36,577 bases of DNA from Bradyrhizobium genosp. SA-3 (GCF_004212635.1 NZ_PSRT01000083.1:1-36577); one strand, 5' to 3'; counted from the first letter of the stretch, positions 16,717 to 23,777 are shown. Notes: generated by a model from the sequence alone, not told the origin. Program-made: numbers and translations.

Positions 16717-18341
16717 CTGACCAAGACCAGAAGCAGCTCGGCAAAACGCTCTGGGCCATCGCCGATCAACTCCGCGGGGCGATGAACGCGGACGACTTTC
16801 GCGACTACATGCTCGCGTTTCTCTTTCTCCGGTACCTCTCGGACAACTACGAGCAGGCCGCGAAGAAGGAACTCGGGCGCGACTATCCTGACCCCAACGC
16901 CGTCGGTAACGGCGGGCGGTCCTCACTTTCTGTCTGGTACGAGCAGAACCCCAACGATGTGTTGGCCTTCGAGAAACAGATGCGGCTCAAGGCGCACTAC
17001 GTCATCCGCCCCGAGCACCTCTGGGCCAGCATCGCCCACATGGCCCGCAAGCAGGACGACGAGCTGCTCAATACGCTCCAGGCCGGCTTCAAGTACATCG
17101 AGAACGAATCATTCCAGAGCACTTTCTCCGGACTCTTCTCGGAAATTAATCTTGGCTCTGACAAACTCGGTAAGACCTACGCGGATCGGAACTCGAAGCT
17201 CTGCACGATCATCACCAAGATAGCCGAGGGCCTCACGGAGTTCTCGACGGACAGCGACACCCTAGGCGACGCCTACGAGTATCTGATCGGGCAGTTCGCC
17301 GCGGGCTCGGGCAAAAAGGCCGGTGAGTTCTACACGCCACAGCGGATCTCGGACATCCTCTCCGCGATCGTCACGCTCGACAGCCAGGAGCCGAAGACCG
17401 GCAAACGGAAGCACCTGTCCAGCGTGATGGACTTCGCCTGCGGCTCGGGCTCCCTGCTGCTCAATGTGCGCAAGCGCATGGGGTCGCGCGGTATCGGCAA
17501 GATCCACGGGCAGGAGAAGAACATTACCACGTACAACCTCGCGCGGATGAACATGCTGCTGCACGGGGTGAAGGACGCGGAATTTGAGATTTACCACGGC
17601 GACACGCTGACGAACGACTGGGACATGCTCCGTGAGACGAACCCGGCGAAGAAGCCTTACTTCGATGCGATCGTCGCCAACCCGCCGTTCAGCTACCGCT
17701 GGGACCCGAACGAGGCGCAGGGTGAGGACGTGCGCTTCAAGAACTACGGATTGGCCCCGAAGTCAGCGGCGGACTTCGCCTTCCTGCTGCACGGGTTTCA
17801 CTACCTCAAGGACGACGGCGTTATGGCCGTCATCCTGCCCCACGGCGTGCTATTCCGCGGCGGTGCGGAGGCGAAGATCCGCCGTAAGCTCCTCGACGAC
17901 GGTCACATCGACACCGTCATCGGTCTGCCGGCGAACCTGTTCTACTCGACCGGCATCCCGGTTTGCGTTCTCGTCCTGAAGAAGTGCAAGAAGCCCGATG
18001 ATGTCCTCTTCATCAATGCATCCGAGCATTTCGAGAGGGGCAAGCGACAGAACTACTTGTCGGACGGTCATATCGAGAAGATCATCGACACCTACCAGCA
18101 GCGTCCAGAGAGCATCGAGCGGTACGCCCGACGTGTAGGAATGGACGAGATCGAGGCCAACGACTTCAACCTGAACATCTCGCGCTATGTCAGCACAGCC
18201 GAGCAGGAGGTCGCGATCGATCTGTCGGCGACTCATAGAGAGTTGGTCGCGATCGAGAATCAAATTCGAGACTCAACGGCGAAGCACAACGCCTTTCTGA
18301 AGGAACTTGGACTATCTCCATTGCCATCATCAGATAAGTAA
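16713..18341 (+). CDS. hsdM: type I restriction enzyme M subunit (N6-adenine methyltransferase)
   Basis: Methyltransferase subunit of 542 aa that uses SAM to methylate adenine in the HsdS target, and with HsdS and HsdR forms the restriction complex. The N-terminal HsdM helical domain (LGKTLWAIADQLRGAMNADD) is followed by GEFYTPQRISD, SAM motif I FACGSGSL (241-248) and the catalytic NPPF (323-326). The C-terminus is a coiled segment contacting HsdS. The start overlaps the stop of the nuclease gene by 4 bp (ATGA). It is the last gene of the operon, an unusual R-S-nuclease-M order. Confidence 0.97.
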   Translation: MTDQDQKQLGKTLWAIADQLRGAMNADDFRDYMLAFLFLRYLSDNYEQAAKKELGRDYPDPNAVGNGGRSSLSVWYEQNPNDVLAFEKQMRLKAHYVIRPEHLWASIAHMARKQDDELLNTLQAGFKYIENESFQSTFSGLFSEINLGSDKLGKTYADRNSKLCTIITKIAEGLTEFSTDSDTLGDAYEYLIGQFAAGSGKKAGEFYTPQRISDILSAIVTLDSQEPKTGKRKHLSSVMDFACGSGSLLLNVRKRMGSRGIGKIHGQEKNITTYNLARMNMLLHGVKDAEFEIYHGDTLTNDWDMLRETNPAKKPYFDAIVANPPFSYRWDPNEAQGEDVRFKNYGLAPKSAADFAFLLHGFHYLKDDGVMAVILPHGVLFRGGAEAKIRRKLLDDGHIDTVIGLPANLFYSTGIPVCVLVLKKCKKPDDVLFINASEHFERGKRQNYLSDGHIEKIIDTYQQRPESIERYARRVGMDEIEANDFNLNISRYVSTAEQEVAIDLSATHRELVAIENQIRDSTAKHNAFLKELGLSPLPSSDK

Positions 18342-18411
18342 TCGAGAGGGTCCTCGGCGAGATCGCGATCCCCACCTACCCGCCACCTGCCGAGGTGCGC
18401 GCCTCCCACCG

Positions 18412-18618
18412 ATGGACTTCCAGCCGCGCGACCTGGTGCCGACCGCCCAGCATGCCGACGAATGGCGCGGCGAACACGTCGTCGTGTCGACAGTCTGGGA
18501 TTCCCCGGACGGGACCGGCCACGACATCAACGTCGGCATCGCCAGCGACGACGAGATCAAGCACCGGCACGGCTACACGGACGGCTTCTCCCACGACGAC
18601 CTGGAGCTGATGCGGTGA
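18412..18618 (+). CDS. small hypothetical protein (68 aa)
   Basis: An acidic 68-residue protein beginning MDFQPRDLVPTAQH and ending DDLELMR, with several Asp/His/Gly turns (GHDINVGIASDDE). No signal peptide, membrane segment or family motif is recognised. It lies 70 bp after hsdM in the same direction and 11 bp before the first hairpin repeat. A longer frame from 18307 overlaps hsdM and has a poor sequence, so ATG 18412 is preferred. Confidence 0.55.
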   Translation: MDFQPRDLVPTAQHADEWRGEHVVVSTVWDSPDGTGHDINVGIASDDEIKHRHGYTDGFSHDDLELMR

Positions 18619-18653
18619 TGGATGATTTGATCAGCGCGGAGCGCTCGCTACTC

Positions 18654-18878
18654 ATGCCCAAGCCGATCCGCACCGCCGCCGAACAGCCGGCCCCGAAGGG
18701 CGAGCCCATCTTCCCGGGCGCCCGGTACGCGCATATTGCCCGTCCGGATTGGGAGCACCCCGACGTCGAGACGAGCGTCAGCGTGACCAGCGGCGGCGTC
18801 TTTGCGGAGCCACCGATCGAGGATGCCTTCCGACCGGTCGAGCACCGACAGTGCAAGCACTGCGGCGGAAATCTGTAG
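18654..18878 (+). CDS. small hypothetical protein with C-terminal CxxC
   Basis: A 74-residue Pro-rich soluble protein (MPKPIRTAAEQPAPKGEP...) ending in CKHCGGNL, a CxxC pair that could bind zinc or form a disulfide. It occupies the first interval of the hairpin-repeat array. An alternative ATG at 18618 overlaps the previous stop (TGATG) and would translate the repeat into ISAERSLL; I prefer the ATG directly after the repeat, but both are possible. Family unknown. Confidence 0.5.
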   Translation: MPKPIRTAAEQPAPKGEPIFPGARYAHIARPDWEHPDVETSVSVTSGGVFAEPPIEDAFRPVEHRQCKHCGGNL

Positions 18879-18899
18879 ATCAGCGCGAAGCGCTCGCTG

Positions 18900-19121
18900 C
18901 TACTGCGCCGAACGTTTTGGCGTTTTGACTATGGGTTTCCCGATTACCGGTTTCCCGTTCACGCCGATATAGCATTCCTTGGTACAGTCTTCGTTATATC
19001 CGTGCGCCAATGATGCAGAGATGCAGGTGCCGGAGCTGTTCTTGCGGTTACACAGGGCGTTCGCCGAAGTGGCCCAAAGAAAGAGGCCGACGAAAATTCC
19101 GACGGTCGCGATAGATTTCAT
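18900..19121 (-). CDS. small secreted cysteine-containing protein
   Basis: A 73-residue protein with a clear signal peptide (MKSIATVGIFVGLFLWATS, cleavage likely after ANA near residue 22), then a short mature part with four Cys (CNRKNSSGTC, DCTKEC) and a Lys/Pro-rich end. The start is well set by GGGAGG five nt upstream. Its TAG stop is formed by the tail of the second hairpin repeat. Unknown family; probably a periplasmic disulfide-linked peptide. Confidence 0.65.
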   Translation of the reverse strand: MKSIATVGIFVGLFLWATSANALCNRKNSSGTCISASLAHGYNEDCTKECYIGVNGKPVIGKPIVKTPKRSAQ

Positions 19122-19337
19122 TCCCGCCTCCCAATCAGAATTACACCCTGTGATGGTTTCATTTGCTTCCACTCGCTGACATTGGTCAGATTGTCGCGGC
19201 GGCCGAGCAAGGACAAGCCCAGCGGCCGGCGGACCTGGTTCGGCGAAGCCCTCGCCGGCCATGCCCGAACTGATCTTCAGATTCGCACGCCGCGGGTCGA
19301 CCTGTATGCTTCCTCCGGGCTTAGGGGGGATGCTCAA

Positions 19338-19715
19338 ATGCGCCTGTGGTTGACGTTGATCGTGCTGTGCCTGGTGAGCCAGGCGCGAGCGGCTGAGGGT
19401 GTCCTCGTGATCGGGGCCGGCCAGCGTTCCTGCGGCCAGTTCATCGCCGCGGTCGGACAGACACCAGTCGGGCAGATCCTGTACGTCGAACGGCCCAACG
19501 GCAAGCTCTACGGCGAGTTGATCCGCTACCACGAATGGATGGAGGGATTCATCTCCGGCTTCAACTCCGGCTTCCAGTCCAACATCGATGACCAGGTTAG
19601 GATCGACTTGTCGTCGATGGATCTATGGATGCGGAATTGGTGCAACGCTCATCCGACGAAGACGATCGCCGACGCTGGCCTTGCTCTCACGGGCGAGCTT
19701 GCTCCGCGGCGCTGA
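19338..19715 (+). CDS. secreted hypothetical protein (125 aa)
   Basis: Begins with a signal peptide (MRLWLTLIVLCLVSQARA|AEG). The mature part has two Cys, a central aromatic block (HEWMEGFISGFNSGF) and ends in a conserved-looking WMRNWCNAHPTKTIADA segment. That layout is like small periplasmic HdeA/Rap1a-type proteins, but I cannot confirm the family. AGGGGG lies about 10 nt upstream of the ATG. It fills one interval of the repeat array and ends 7 bp before the next repeat. Confidence 0.65.
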   Translation: MRLWLTLIVLCLVSQARAAEGVLVIGAGQRSCGQFIAAVGQTPVGQILYVERPNGKLYGELIRYHEWMEGFISGFNSGFQSNIDDQVRIDLSSMDLWMRNWCNAHPTKTIADAGLALTGELAPRR

Positions 19716-19759
19716 AGCACTGATCAGCGCGGAGCGCTCGCTACCCCGGAAATGCCCGG

Positions 19760-19779
19760 ATGTGGCAGCCAGGCCACAT
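19760..19779. other. perfect stem-loop in a gene-poor array interval
   Basis: ATGTGGC and GCCACAT pair around a 6-nt loop. It lies between a hairpin repeat and the terminator at 19806-19826, within a stretch of about 400 bp with little coding evidence; it could belong to a structured RNA or be a regulatory stem. Confidence 0.4.
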
Positions 19780-19805
19780 TTGCTGATTTCGGGCGCTTCT
19801 CACGC

Positions 19806-19826
19806 AAAACCCGCTTAAAAAGCGGG
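19806..19826 (-). terminator. Rho-independent terminator
   Basis: CCCGCTT (19810-19816) pairs with AAGCGGG (19820-19826); read on the minus strand the stem is followed by TTTT. It would end transcription of the weak minus-strand frame at 19846-20034 or of an RNA in that interval. Confidence 0.65.
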
Positions 19827-19845
19827 CTTCTGCATGTTCGTAACT

Positions 19846-20034
19846 CTACGAGTGCCTACGCTGTTCGTTGCGTCGTGGAGGCGCCCGGGTGTTTGATGAT
19901 TGCGGTGAGGCCCTGGCTGATTCGTCAGCGAGGAGCGTCACTGAGGGGGCAGGAAGCCGGCCCATTGGCACGGGATAGAACCCGGCCCCTGACCCCTCTG
20001 GAGCTACACCCGCAGGTGACGGTTCGGTCCGCAC
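19846..20034 (-). CDS. uncertain small frame (62 aa)
   Basis: A GTG-started frame of 62 residues, Pro/Ser/Arg-rich, without a visible ribosome-binding site or family motif (contains FYPVPMGRLPAP). Support comes only from position: it is the sole frame in this repeat interval and is followed 20 bp later by a terminator in the right orientation. The interval may equally encode a non-coding RNA. Confidence 0.25.
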   Translation of the reverse strand: MRTEPSPAGVAPEGSGAGFYPVPMGRLPAPSVTLLADESARASPQSSNTRAPPRRNEQRRHS

Positions 20035-20143
20035 GATCGAGCCGTCACCATCCGGGTGCGTCGAATCAAGGGTAGTCCTACTCAGGCGTTTGTAAAGGGC
20101 CGCAGGGCAACACTCGGCGGTTCATCACTGCGAAGCGCTCGCC

Positions 20144-20398
20144 CTACAGCGGCCGTCCAAGCTGGTCCCACTCTTCCATCTGGAGATCGCTGATTTCCTC
20201 GCGCACCCAGCGCTCGACCTCCTCGCGGCTCGGCGCCTCGACATTGATGGCGCAGTCAACCTGCTCGCACATCTCGGCGGCGAACTCCGCGGCCAGTGCC
20301 GGCGTGCTCTGGTCCTCAAGCTTCAGGTCATGCTGCTTGATGAACCAGGTCGCGAATTGAATTACGAGCCCCCGCTCCCAGTCACTGGCCAGTTTCAA
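20144..20398 (-). CDS. small hypothetical acidic protein (84 aa)
   Basis: An acidic helical protein (LASDWERGLVIQFATWFIK, then LAAEFAAEMCEQV and VERWVREEISDLQMEEW). The TTG start at 20398 is chosen because GGAGG lies 5 nt upstream; the frame further upstream crosses a repeat and looks non-coding. The TAG stop is formed by the tail of the repeat at 20127. No membrane segment or known motif. Confidence 0.6.
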   Translation of the reverse strand: MKLASDWERGLVIQFATWFIKQHDLKLEDQSTPALAAEFAAEMCEQVDCAINVEAPSREEVERWVREEISDLQMEEWDQLGRPL

Positions 20399-20494
20399 AG
20401 GAACCTCCGTCCGCTCGCCCCGCTGACTCAATCTATAGCGCGGAGCGCTCGCCGGCCATGAGGAACGGCAACCAAGGGCCTGCATTGGTTCCTG

Positions 20495-20617
20495 ATGGAT
20501 GACAGGATCTGGATCGCCATCATGGTCGCCTCGATGCTGCTGCTGGTCGGCGTGGCCGCGCTGCTGGTGCATCAGCCCGAGCTGATCGACCGCGCGATCG
20601 CGGTGAAGAGTCCATAG
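20495..20617 (+). CDS. single-pass membrane microprotein (40 aa)
   Basis: Forty residues with one strongly hydrophobic helix (IWIAIMVASMLLLVGVAALLV) flanked by MDDR and HQPELIDR. It fits exactly between two hairpin repeats, and its TAG stop is the first bases of the repeat at 20616. No good ribosome-binding site is visible. No family recognised. Confidence 0.45.
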   Translation: MDDRIWIAIMVASMLLLVGVAALLVHQPELIDRAIAVKSP

Positions 20618-20664
20618 CGCGAAGCGCTCGCTACCCATAGCGAGGCTTTACCGAGGGCACGATG

Positions 20665-20850
20665 ATGAGCGATACGACTGCGGAGTTGGCCAGGTTGATG
20701 AAGGTGGCTGAGGCGATCGTCGCCGAGCTGGAGCGGCAGGGCGTGGCCGTGGCGGTCGCAAATCTCGGGTTCGACCCGATGCGGATGGCCAAGGAAGTGA
20801 TCCGGGCGGCGGACGGCGACGTGGTGCCCTTCCCTGGTCCACGAGAGTAA
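20665..20850 (+). CDS. small hypothetical protein (61 aa)
   Basis: A soluble helical protein (MSDTTAELARLMKVAEAIVAELERQG) with a short second part (GFDPMRMAKEVIRAADGD). GAGGG lies 7 nt upstream of the ATG at 20665; the ATG at 20662 is an alternative. Single gene of its repeat interval. Function unknown. Confidence 0.6.
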   Translation: MSDTTAELARLMKVAEAIVAELERQGVAVAVANLGFDPMRMAKEVIRAADGDVVPFPGPRE

Positions 20851-20962
20851 CCGGCAAACAAACCGGCAATCGGCGGCGGCCCGCGGCGCGGCTGACCTGG
20901 TTTTCAAAGGGCGAAGCCCTCGCCGGCCATGCGGCAAAAAGATCGGCCAGGAGATCGGCCAA

Positions 20963-21199
20963 TCAGCTCTTGTGCTGCAGGACGCGGTAGCCCTTCCGCT
21001 CCATGCACTCGCCGACCATGTAGCCGGTCCAGACCGTCGTGGCGGTCGCCGCGATCTTCTCCTGTTGGCAGGCCGACAGGTCGGTGTTGTAGCGGTTCTG
21101 GTCGACGCCGGCCATGTCCACCACGGGCGGCTCGACATAGGCCGTGCGGGCCGCGCAGCCGGCGAGCAGCAGCAGGGCGAGCGGGGCGATCAGGCGCAT
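20963..21199 (-). CDS. small lipoprotein (paralogue 1)
   Basis: 78 residues with a lipoprotein signal: hydrophobic start and lipobox LLAG|C (Cys15), so it should be lipid-anchored in the cell envelope. The mature part has YVEPPVVDM, a Cys in SACQQEK and Cys-Met...GYRVL at the end, a pattern shared with the lipoprotein at 21521-21754. The pair probably arose by duplication. ATCCCC-type purine-poor upstream sequence gives no strong ribosome site on the minus strand beyond GAGGATCC. Function unknown. Confidence 0.7.
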   Translation of the reverse strand: MRLIAPLALLLLAGCAARTAYVEPPVVDMAGVDQNRYNTDLSACQQEKIAATATTVWTGYMVGECMERKGYRVLQHKS

Positions 21200-21271
21200 G
21201 GGGATCCTCGGCGGCGGGGGATTTGCACTATCAGCGCGGAGCGCTCGCTACAATCGGCCTCCGGCCATGCC

Positions 21272-21424
21272 TCAATGAGGAACCACAGGCGGCATGAGTG
21301 CGGCATACAGCAGCACGAGGATGATCAGCCATCCGAGCTTCGTCTTGAACAGGAAAAGCAAGCTGCCCTTGATCAGGGCCATCACCAAAACCACCGCCAA
21401 TATCGCAAGTACCACGTAAAGCAT
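21272..21424 (-). CDS. two-helix membrane microprotein (50 aa)
   Basis: Fifty residues with two hydrophobic segments (YVVLAILAVVLVMALI and GWLIILVLLYAALM) joined by a short basic hairpin (FKTKL). A very strong GAGGGGGG ribosome-binding site lies 7 nt upstream. Single gene of its repeat interval and too short for usual gene callers. Holin-like size and layout, but no family evidence. Confidence 0.6.
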   Translation of the reverse strand: MLYVVLAILAVVLVMALIKGSLLFLFKTKLGWLIILVLLYAALMPPVVPH

Positions 21425-21520
21425 CTCAAGCCCCCCTCTTCATCAGCCATCCATCCTCTACGTGGCAATGGCCCTCCGGCGCAATTGGGACTCTCCCCAG
21501 GGCGAAGCCCTCGCCGGCTA

Positions 21521-21754
21521 TCAGCCTTTTGGGGTCAGGACCGTGTAGCCGCGCTGCTCCATGCAGCTGGTGATCATGCCGGCGTCGCCGACGAAGCCGT
21601 GGGCGCGCTTGGCCTCGATGCACTCGTGCTGGTCCTTGGCGAGCTGCTCTGGCTTCTTGCCGTAGCTGTCGACCACAGGCGGCTCGTATCTGCCATGTCC
21701 GCCGCCACACGCGGCCAGGAGCAAGGCCGTCGAGATCCACGCCAGCGTTCGCAT
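21521..21754 (-). CDS. small lipoprotein (paralogue 2)
   Basis: 77 residues with a lipobox LLAA|C (Cys16) after a short signal, then a Gly-rich linker, YEPPVVDSYG, a conserved Cys (HECIEAKRA) and ITSCMEQRGYTVL. Same architecture as the lipoprotein at 20963-21199, with about one third identical residues by eye. GGGGTG precedes the ATG. The sequence resembles small envelope lipoproteins found in rhizobial phages and islands, but no role is known. Confidence 0.7.
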   Translation of the reverse strand: MRTLAWISTALLLAACGGGHGRYEPPVVDSYGKKPEQLAKDQHECIEAKRAHGFVGDAGMITSCMEQRGYTVLTPKG

Positions 21755-22080
21755 CGTCACCCCCATCGCCAACCGGGCGATCGAGGTTTGCACTATCAGC
21801 GCGGAGCGCTCGCCACAATTGGCCTTTTGCAGGCGGCGGCGCGGAATGGGGCCCCAAAACGGGGTGGGGTCTTTTTCGATGGCCACCCCCTCCAGTGTAA
21901 ACGGCCAGGGAAGCCCAGGAGTGGCCTGCCAGTTTAGGGCCCCTGATGCGCGCGCCCCGGCAGGACGACGGGACGGCCTACAAAGCGAGAGGTGGTTCAT
22001 TTTTTCCTTGCAATCTTATTTTCGCCACGATGTTTATGTACTCTCTTTGTTCTATTTCTCCCCGCCCTTGGAGCCCTTCC
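21755..22080. other. spacer between the repeat array and the RHH gene
   Basis: 326 bp with no credible gene. It holds the last hairpin repeat (21798) and, from about 21995, an AT-rich stretch (TTCATTTTTTCC, ATGTTTATGTACTC) likely to carry the promoter for the downstream RHH gene. Confidence 0.45.
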
Positions 22081-22269
22081 TTGAACGACAATGCTCGCCC
22101 GCAAATCCACCTACGCATGACCGCCGCCGAAGCCCGTCAACTCGACGACGCCCGCGCCTCTCTCCGTCTCAGCCGTAGTGATTTGATCCGGCTCGCCCTC
22201 GATGACCTGTATCGCGGTCCGCGCCTCACGGGCCGACCGACCTGCACGGTCTCGGCAGCCGCCGCCTAG
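22081..22269 (+). CDS. ribbon-helix-helix DNA-binding protein
   Basis: A 62-residue protein whose middle matches the RHH layout: a strand (RPQIHLRMT), helix A (AAEARQLDDARASLR) and helix B (SRSDLIRLALDDLYRG). Such proteins act as dimeric repressors in phages, plasmids and toxin-antitoxin loci. I chose TTG 22081 since GGAG lies 7 nt upstream and the N-terminal strand is needed for DNA contact; ATG 22117 would cut it. A hairpin follows, then the replication-like gene. Confidence 0.65.
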   Translation: MNDNARPQIHLRMTAAEARQLDDARASLRLSRSDLIRLALDDLYRGPRLTGRPTCTVSAAAA

Positions 22270-22281
22270 CACGCAAAGTAA

Positions 22282-22312
22282 AACCCCGCAGCGCTCGCAA
22301 CGCTACGGGGTT
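22282..22312 (+). terminator. hairpin between RHH gene and replication gene
   Basis: AACCCCG (22282-22288) pairs with CGGGGTT (22306-22312) with an inner AGCG/CGCT pairing. It lies 12 bp after the RHH stop. No long U-run; likely a terminator or RNA hairpin. Confidence 0.55.
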
Positions 22313-22337
22313 GGATCAGTAAAACAGCAAGATCAGC

Positions 22338-23345
22338 ATGCCACAGAAGACCGAAAAAAACAACAAACCCGCCAACGACAATACCCGTGTCATCAAGACG
22401 CCCGAAGGCGTCGAGATTAAGATCACCGCCGGCCGCAAGCTACAGCAGATCAGGGCATTCGCACGCGACCCCGACATCTCGGACGCGCAATTCCGCGCGC
22501 TCGTTTGCATTGTCGATCGCCTGAACGAAGGCAAGGAAGGAACTGACGAGTCCCTTTGGGGAAGCGCCTACCCGACGCCGGAGACTCTCGCGAAGGACAT
22601 CGCTAAGGACGAGCGAGCCGCGCGGCGTATCCTGAAAGAACTGAAGGATGGCGAGCGTGAGACGCGCTCCAAGAACGGCGAGAGAAAGCTCGTCCCATGC
22701 AAAGCTGCCCTGACCATAGAGAACCGCAAGACCGCGGACGGCCACGACGATTTCAATCTCTATCGGCCGAGGTCTTGGGGCGCGTTCGCAGTAGGCAACC
22801 GCGAGGCGGTGCAGCAGTCAGAGGGCGGTCACCTGTCGGACGAATCCGGTCACCTGTCGGACGGGGGGCGGTCACCTGTCGAGAATAAGCAGGTCACCGC
22901 CCCCAACTCTTCCCACTTACCCCACCCAGAGACCCCGCCCAAAAACACCACCCAGGCTCCGCCCGCCTCCGGCGAGCGTGGACCGGCCGTTGCTTCGGAT
23001 GTTGAGTCTGGGACCAAGCCGAAAGCCGGAAACGAGAACAGCATGTTTGAGCCAGCCGATTGCAACTGGCCGGACGATTGGAAGGACCAATTCTGGAAAG
23101 CCTTTCCGGTCCGCAAGAACGTGAAGGCAGCGGAGTTGAAACTCATCTCGCTCGCCAGGGCCGGTGTCCCGATGAACCCCATCATCGTCGCTGCACGGAG
23201 GCATGGCAAAGAACTCGTTCGCGATGGGATTCTGAACACCGGTTTCTGCAAGAACCCGGTGACGTGGATGGACGACGAACCGTGGAAGGATAACCAGAAG
23301 CTTTCGGAGCTTCGGCTAAAATCACAGAAGCGCACTGCCATCTGA
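22338..23345 (+). CDS. phage-type replication initiator-like protein
   Basis: 335 aa. The N-terminal part (about residues 35-110) looks like a winged helix-turn-helix (DAQFRALVCIVDRLNEG, YPTPETLAKDIAKDERAARRILKELKDGE). A disordered Ser/Pro/Gly-rich linker (about 160-230) follows. The C-terminal part (DDWKDQFWKAFPVRKNVKAA, ending in FCKNPVTWMDDEPWKD) resembles the end of phage replication organisers. This DNA-binding/linker/C-terminal plan matches lambda O-like initiators. The linker DNA contains four iterons, as in lambda ori. No helicase loader gene is seen next to it. The assignment as initiator is inference from architecture. Confidence 0.6.
   Translation: MPQKTEKNNKPANDNTRVIKTPEGVEIKITAGRKLQQIRAFARDPDISDAQFRALVCIVDRLNEGKEGTDESLWGSAYPTPETLAKDIAKDERAARRILKELKDGERETRSKNGERKLVPCKAALTIENRKTADGHDDFNLYRPRSWGAFAVGNREAVQQSEGGHLSDESGHLSDGGRSPVENKQVTAPNSSHLPHPETPPKNTTQAPPASGERGPAVASDVESGTKPKAGNENSMFEPADCNWPDDWKDQFWKAFPVRKNVKAAELKLISLARAGVPMNPIIVAARRHGKELVRDGILNTGFCKNPVTWMDDEPWKDNQKLSELRLKSQKRTAI
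22827..22898 (+). repeat. iterons, candidate replication origin inside the initiator gene
   Basis: GGTCACCTGTCGGACG at 22827 and 22848, GGTCACCTGTCG at 22870 and GGTCACC at 22892, spaced 21, 22 and 22 bp (two helical turns). The repeats fall in different reading frames (GHLSD, GHLSD, RSPVE, QVTA), so the conservation is at the DNA level. Just downstream the plus strand is pyrimidine-rich for 70 bp. Confidence 0.65.
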
Positions 23346-23549
23346 CAGCGCGCGCCTCGATCCAATCACACTCGCCGGCCGCCGCCGGAGCGCCGCACAG
23401 GCGTTTGATTTGATAGAGAGGCACGAGAAGCGCCGATCAGTAAACACACTCAGCGGTCCCGGCAGCGCCTCTTAGAGCGTTGCCAACCCGTCACGTCAGG
23501 AACCCTAGCGGCAAGATGGCCATCAGATCGAACGACAGCCAACGCCGGG

Positions 23550-23777
23550 TCATACGTTGTAGGGACGAACCTCGCCCGGCTGCATACCCTCGACCTCCAC
23601 CTTGTTCAGATTTCGGTCCGGGGTGACGATCTTCTCTTCCACCACCTCTCTGACCGCCTCCGTGGCCTCATCAACGTCGGCGATGCGCGCAGCGATGTAA
23701 CGAGCAAAGGGGTCGCCTTCGTGGTTCTCGACCTTGAAGAGCCAGCCGGGCGGAGGAGCGTCTGAAGCGTTTGTCAT
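23550..23777 (-). CDS. small hypothetical protein (75 aa)
   Basis: A soluble acidic protein (MTNASDAPPPGWLFKVENHEGDPFARYIAARIADVDEA...) ending in Pro/Asn residues. The coding composition is good and the start is fixed by the only ATG. It is transcribed against the replication gene. An AT-rich divergent promoter region lies upstream. No family recognised. Confidence 0.6.
   Translation of the reverse strand: MTNASDAPPPGWLFKVENHEGDPFARYIAARIADVDEATEAVREVVEEKIVTPDRNLNKVEVEGMQPGEVRPYNV

Larger units (their letters stand above)
18630..21821 (+). repeat. array of 11 short hairpin repeats separating tiny genes
   Basis: The core is a 5-bp stem with a GGA or GAA loop, AGCGC-GRA-GCGCT, followed by CTCGC and then TAC or CGGCCATG. 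Aligned cores lie at 18633, 18882, 19240, 19726, 20127, 20437, 20616, 20908, 21233, 21499 and 21798, all in one orientation; distances run from 179 to 486 bp. Nine cores have perfect stems. Copies at 20908 and 21499 read AGGGC-GAA-GCCCT, a compensated change of the stem. Copies at 19240 and 20127 are degenerate. Nearly every interval holds one small gene. Several gene stops are formed by the repeat itself (TAGCGC on plus, GCTAC/CCTAC giving TAG on minus). Confidence 0.8.

Noticed and set aside
18630..21821. CRISPR array
   Set aside because: Repeats are short hairpins at irregular distances of 179-486 bp with genes between them and no cas genes; CRISPR spacers are about 30-40 bp.
18630..21821. 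Classical integron with attC sites
   Set aside because: No integron integrase, no RYYYAAC/GTTRRRY boxes, and genes occur on both strands. Only the general cassette-like layout is kept as a hypothesis.
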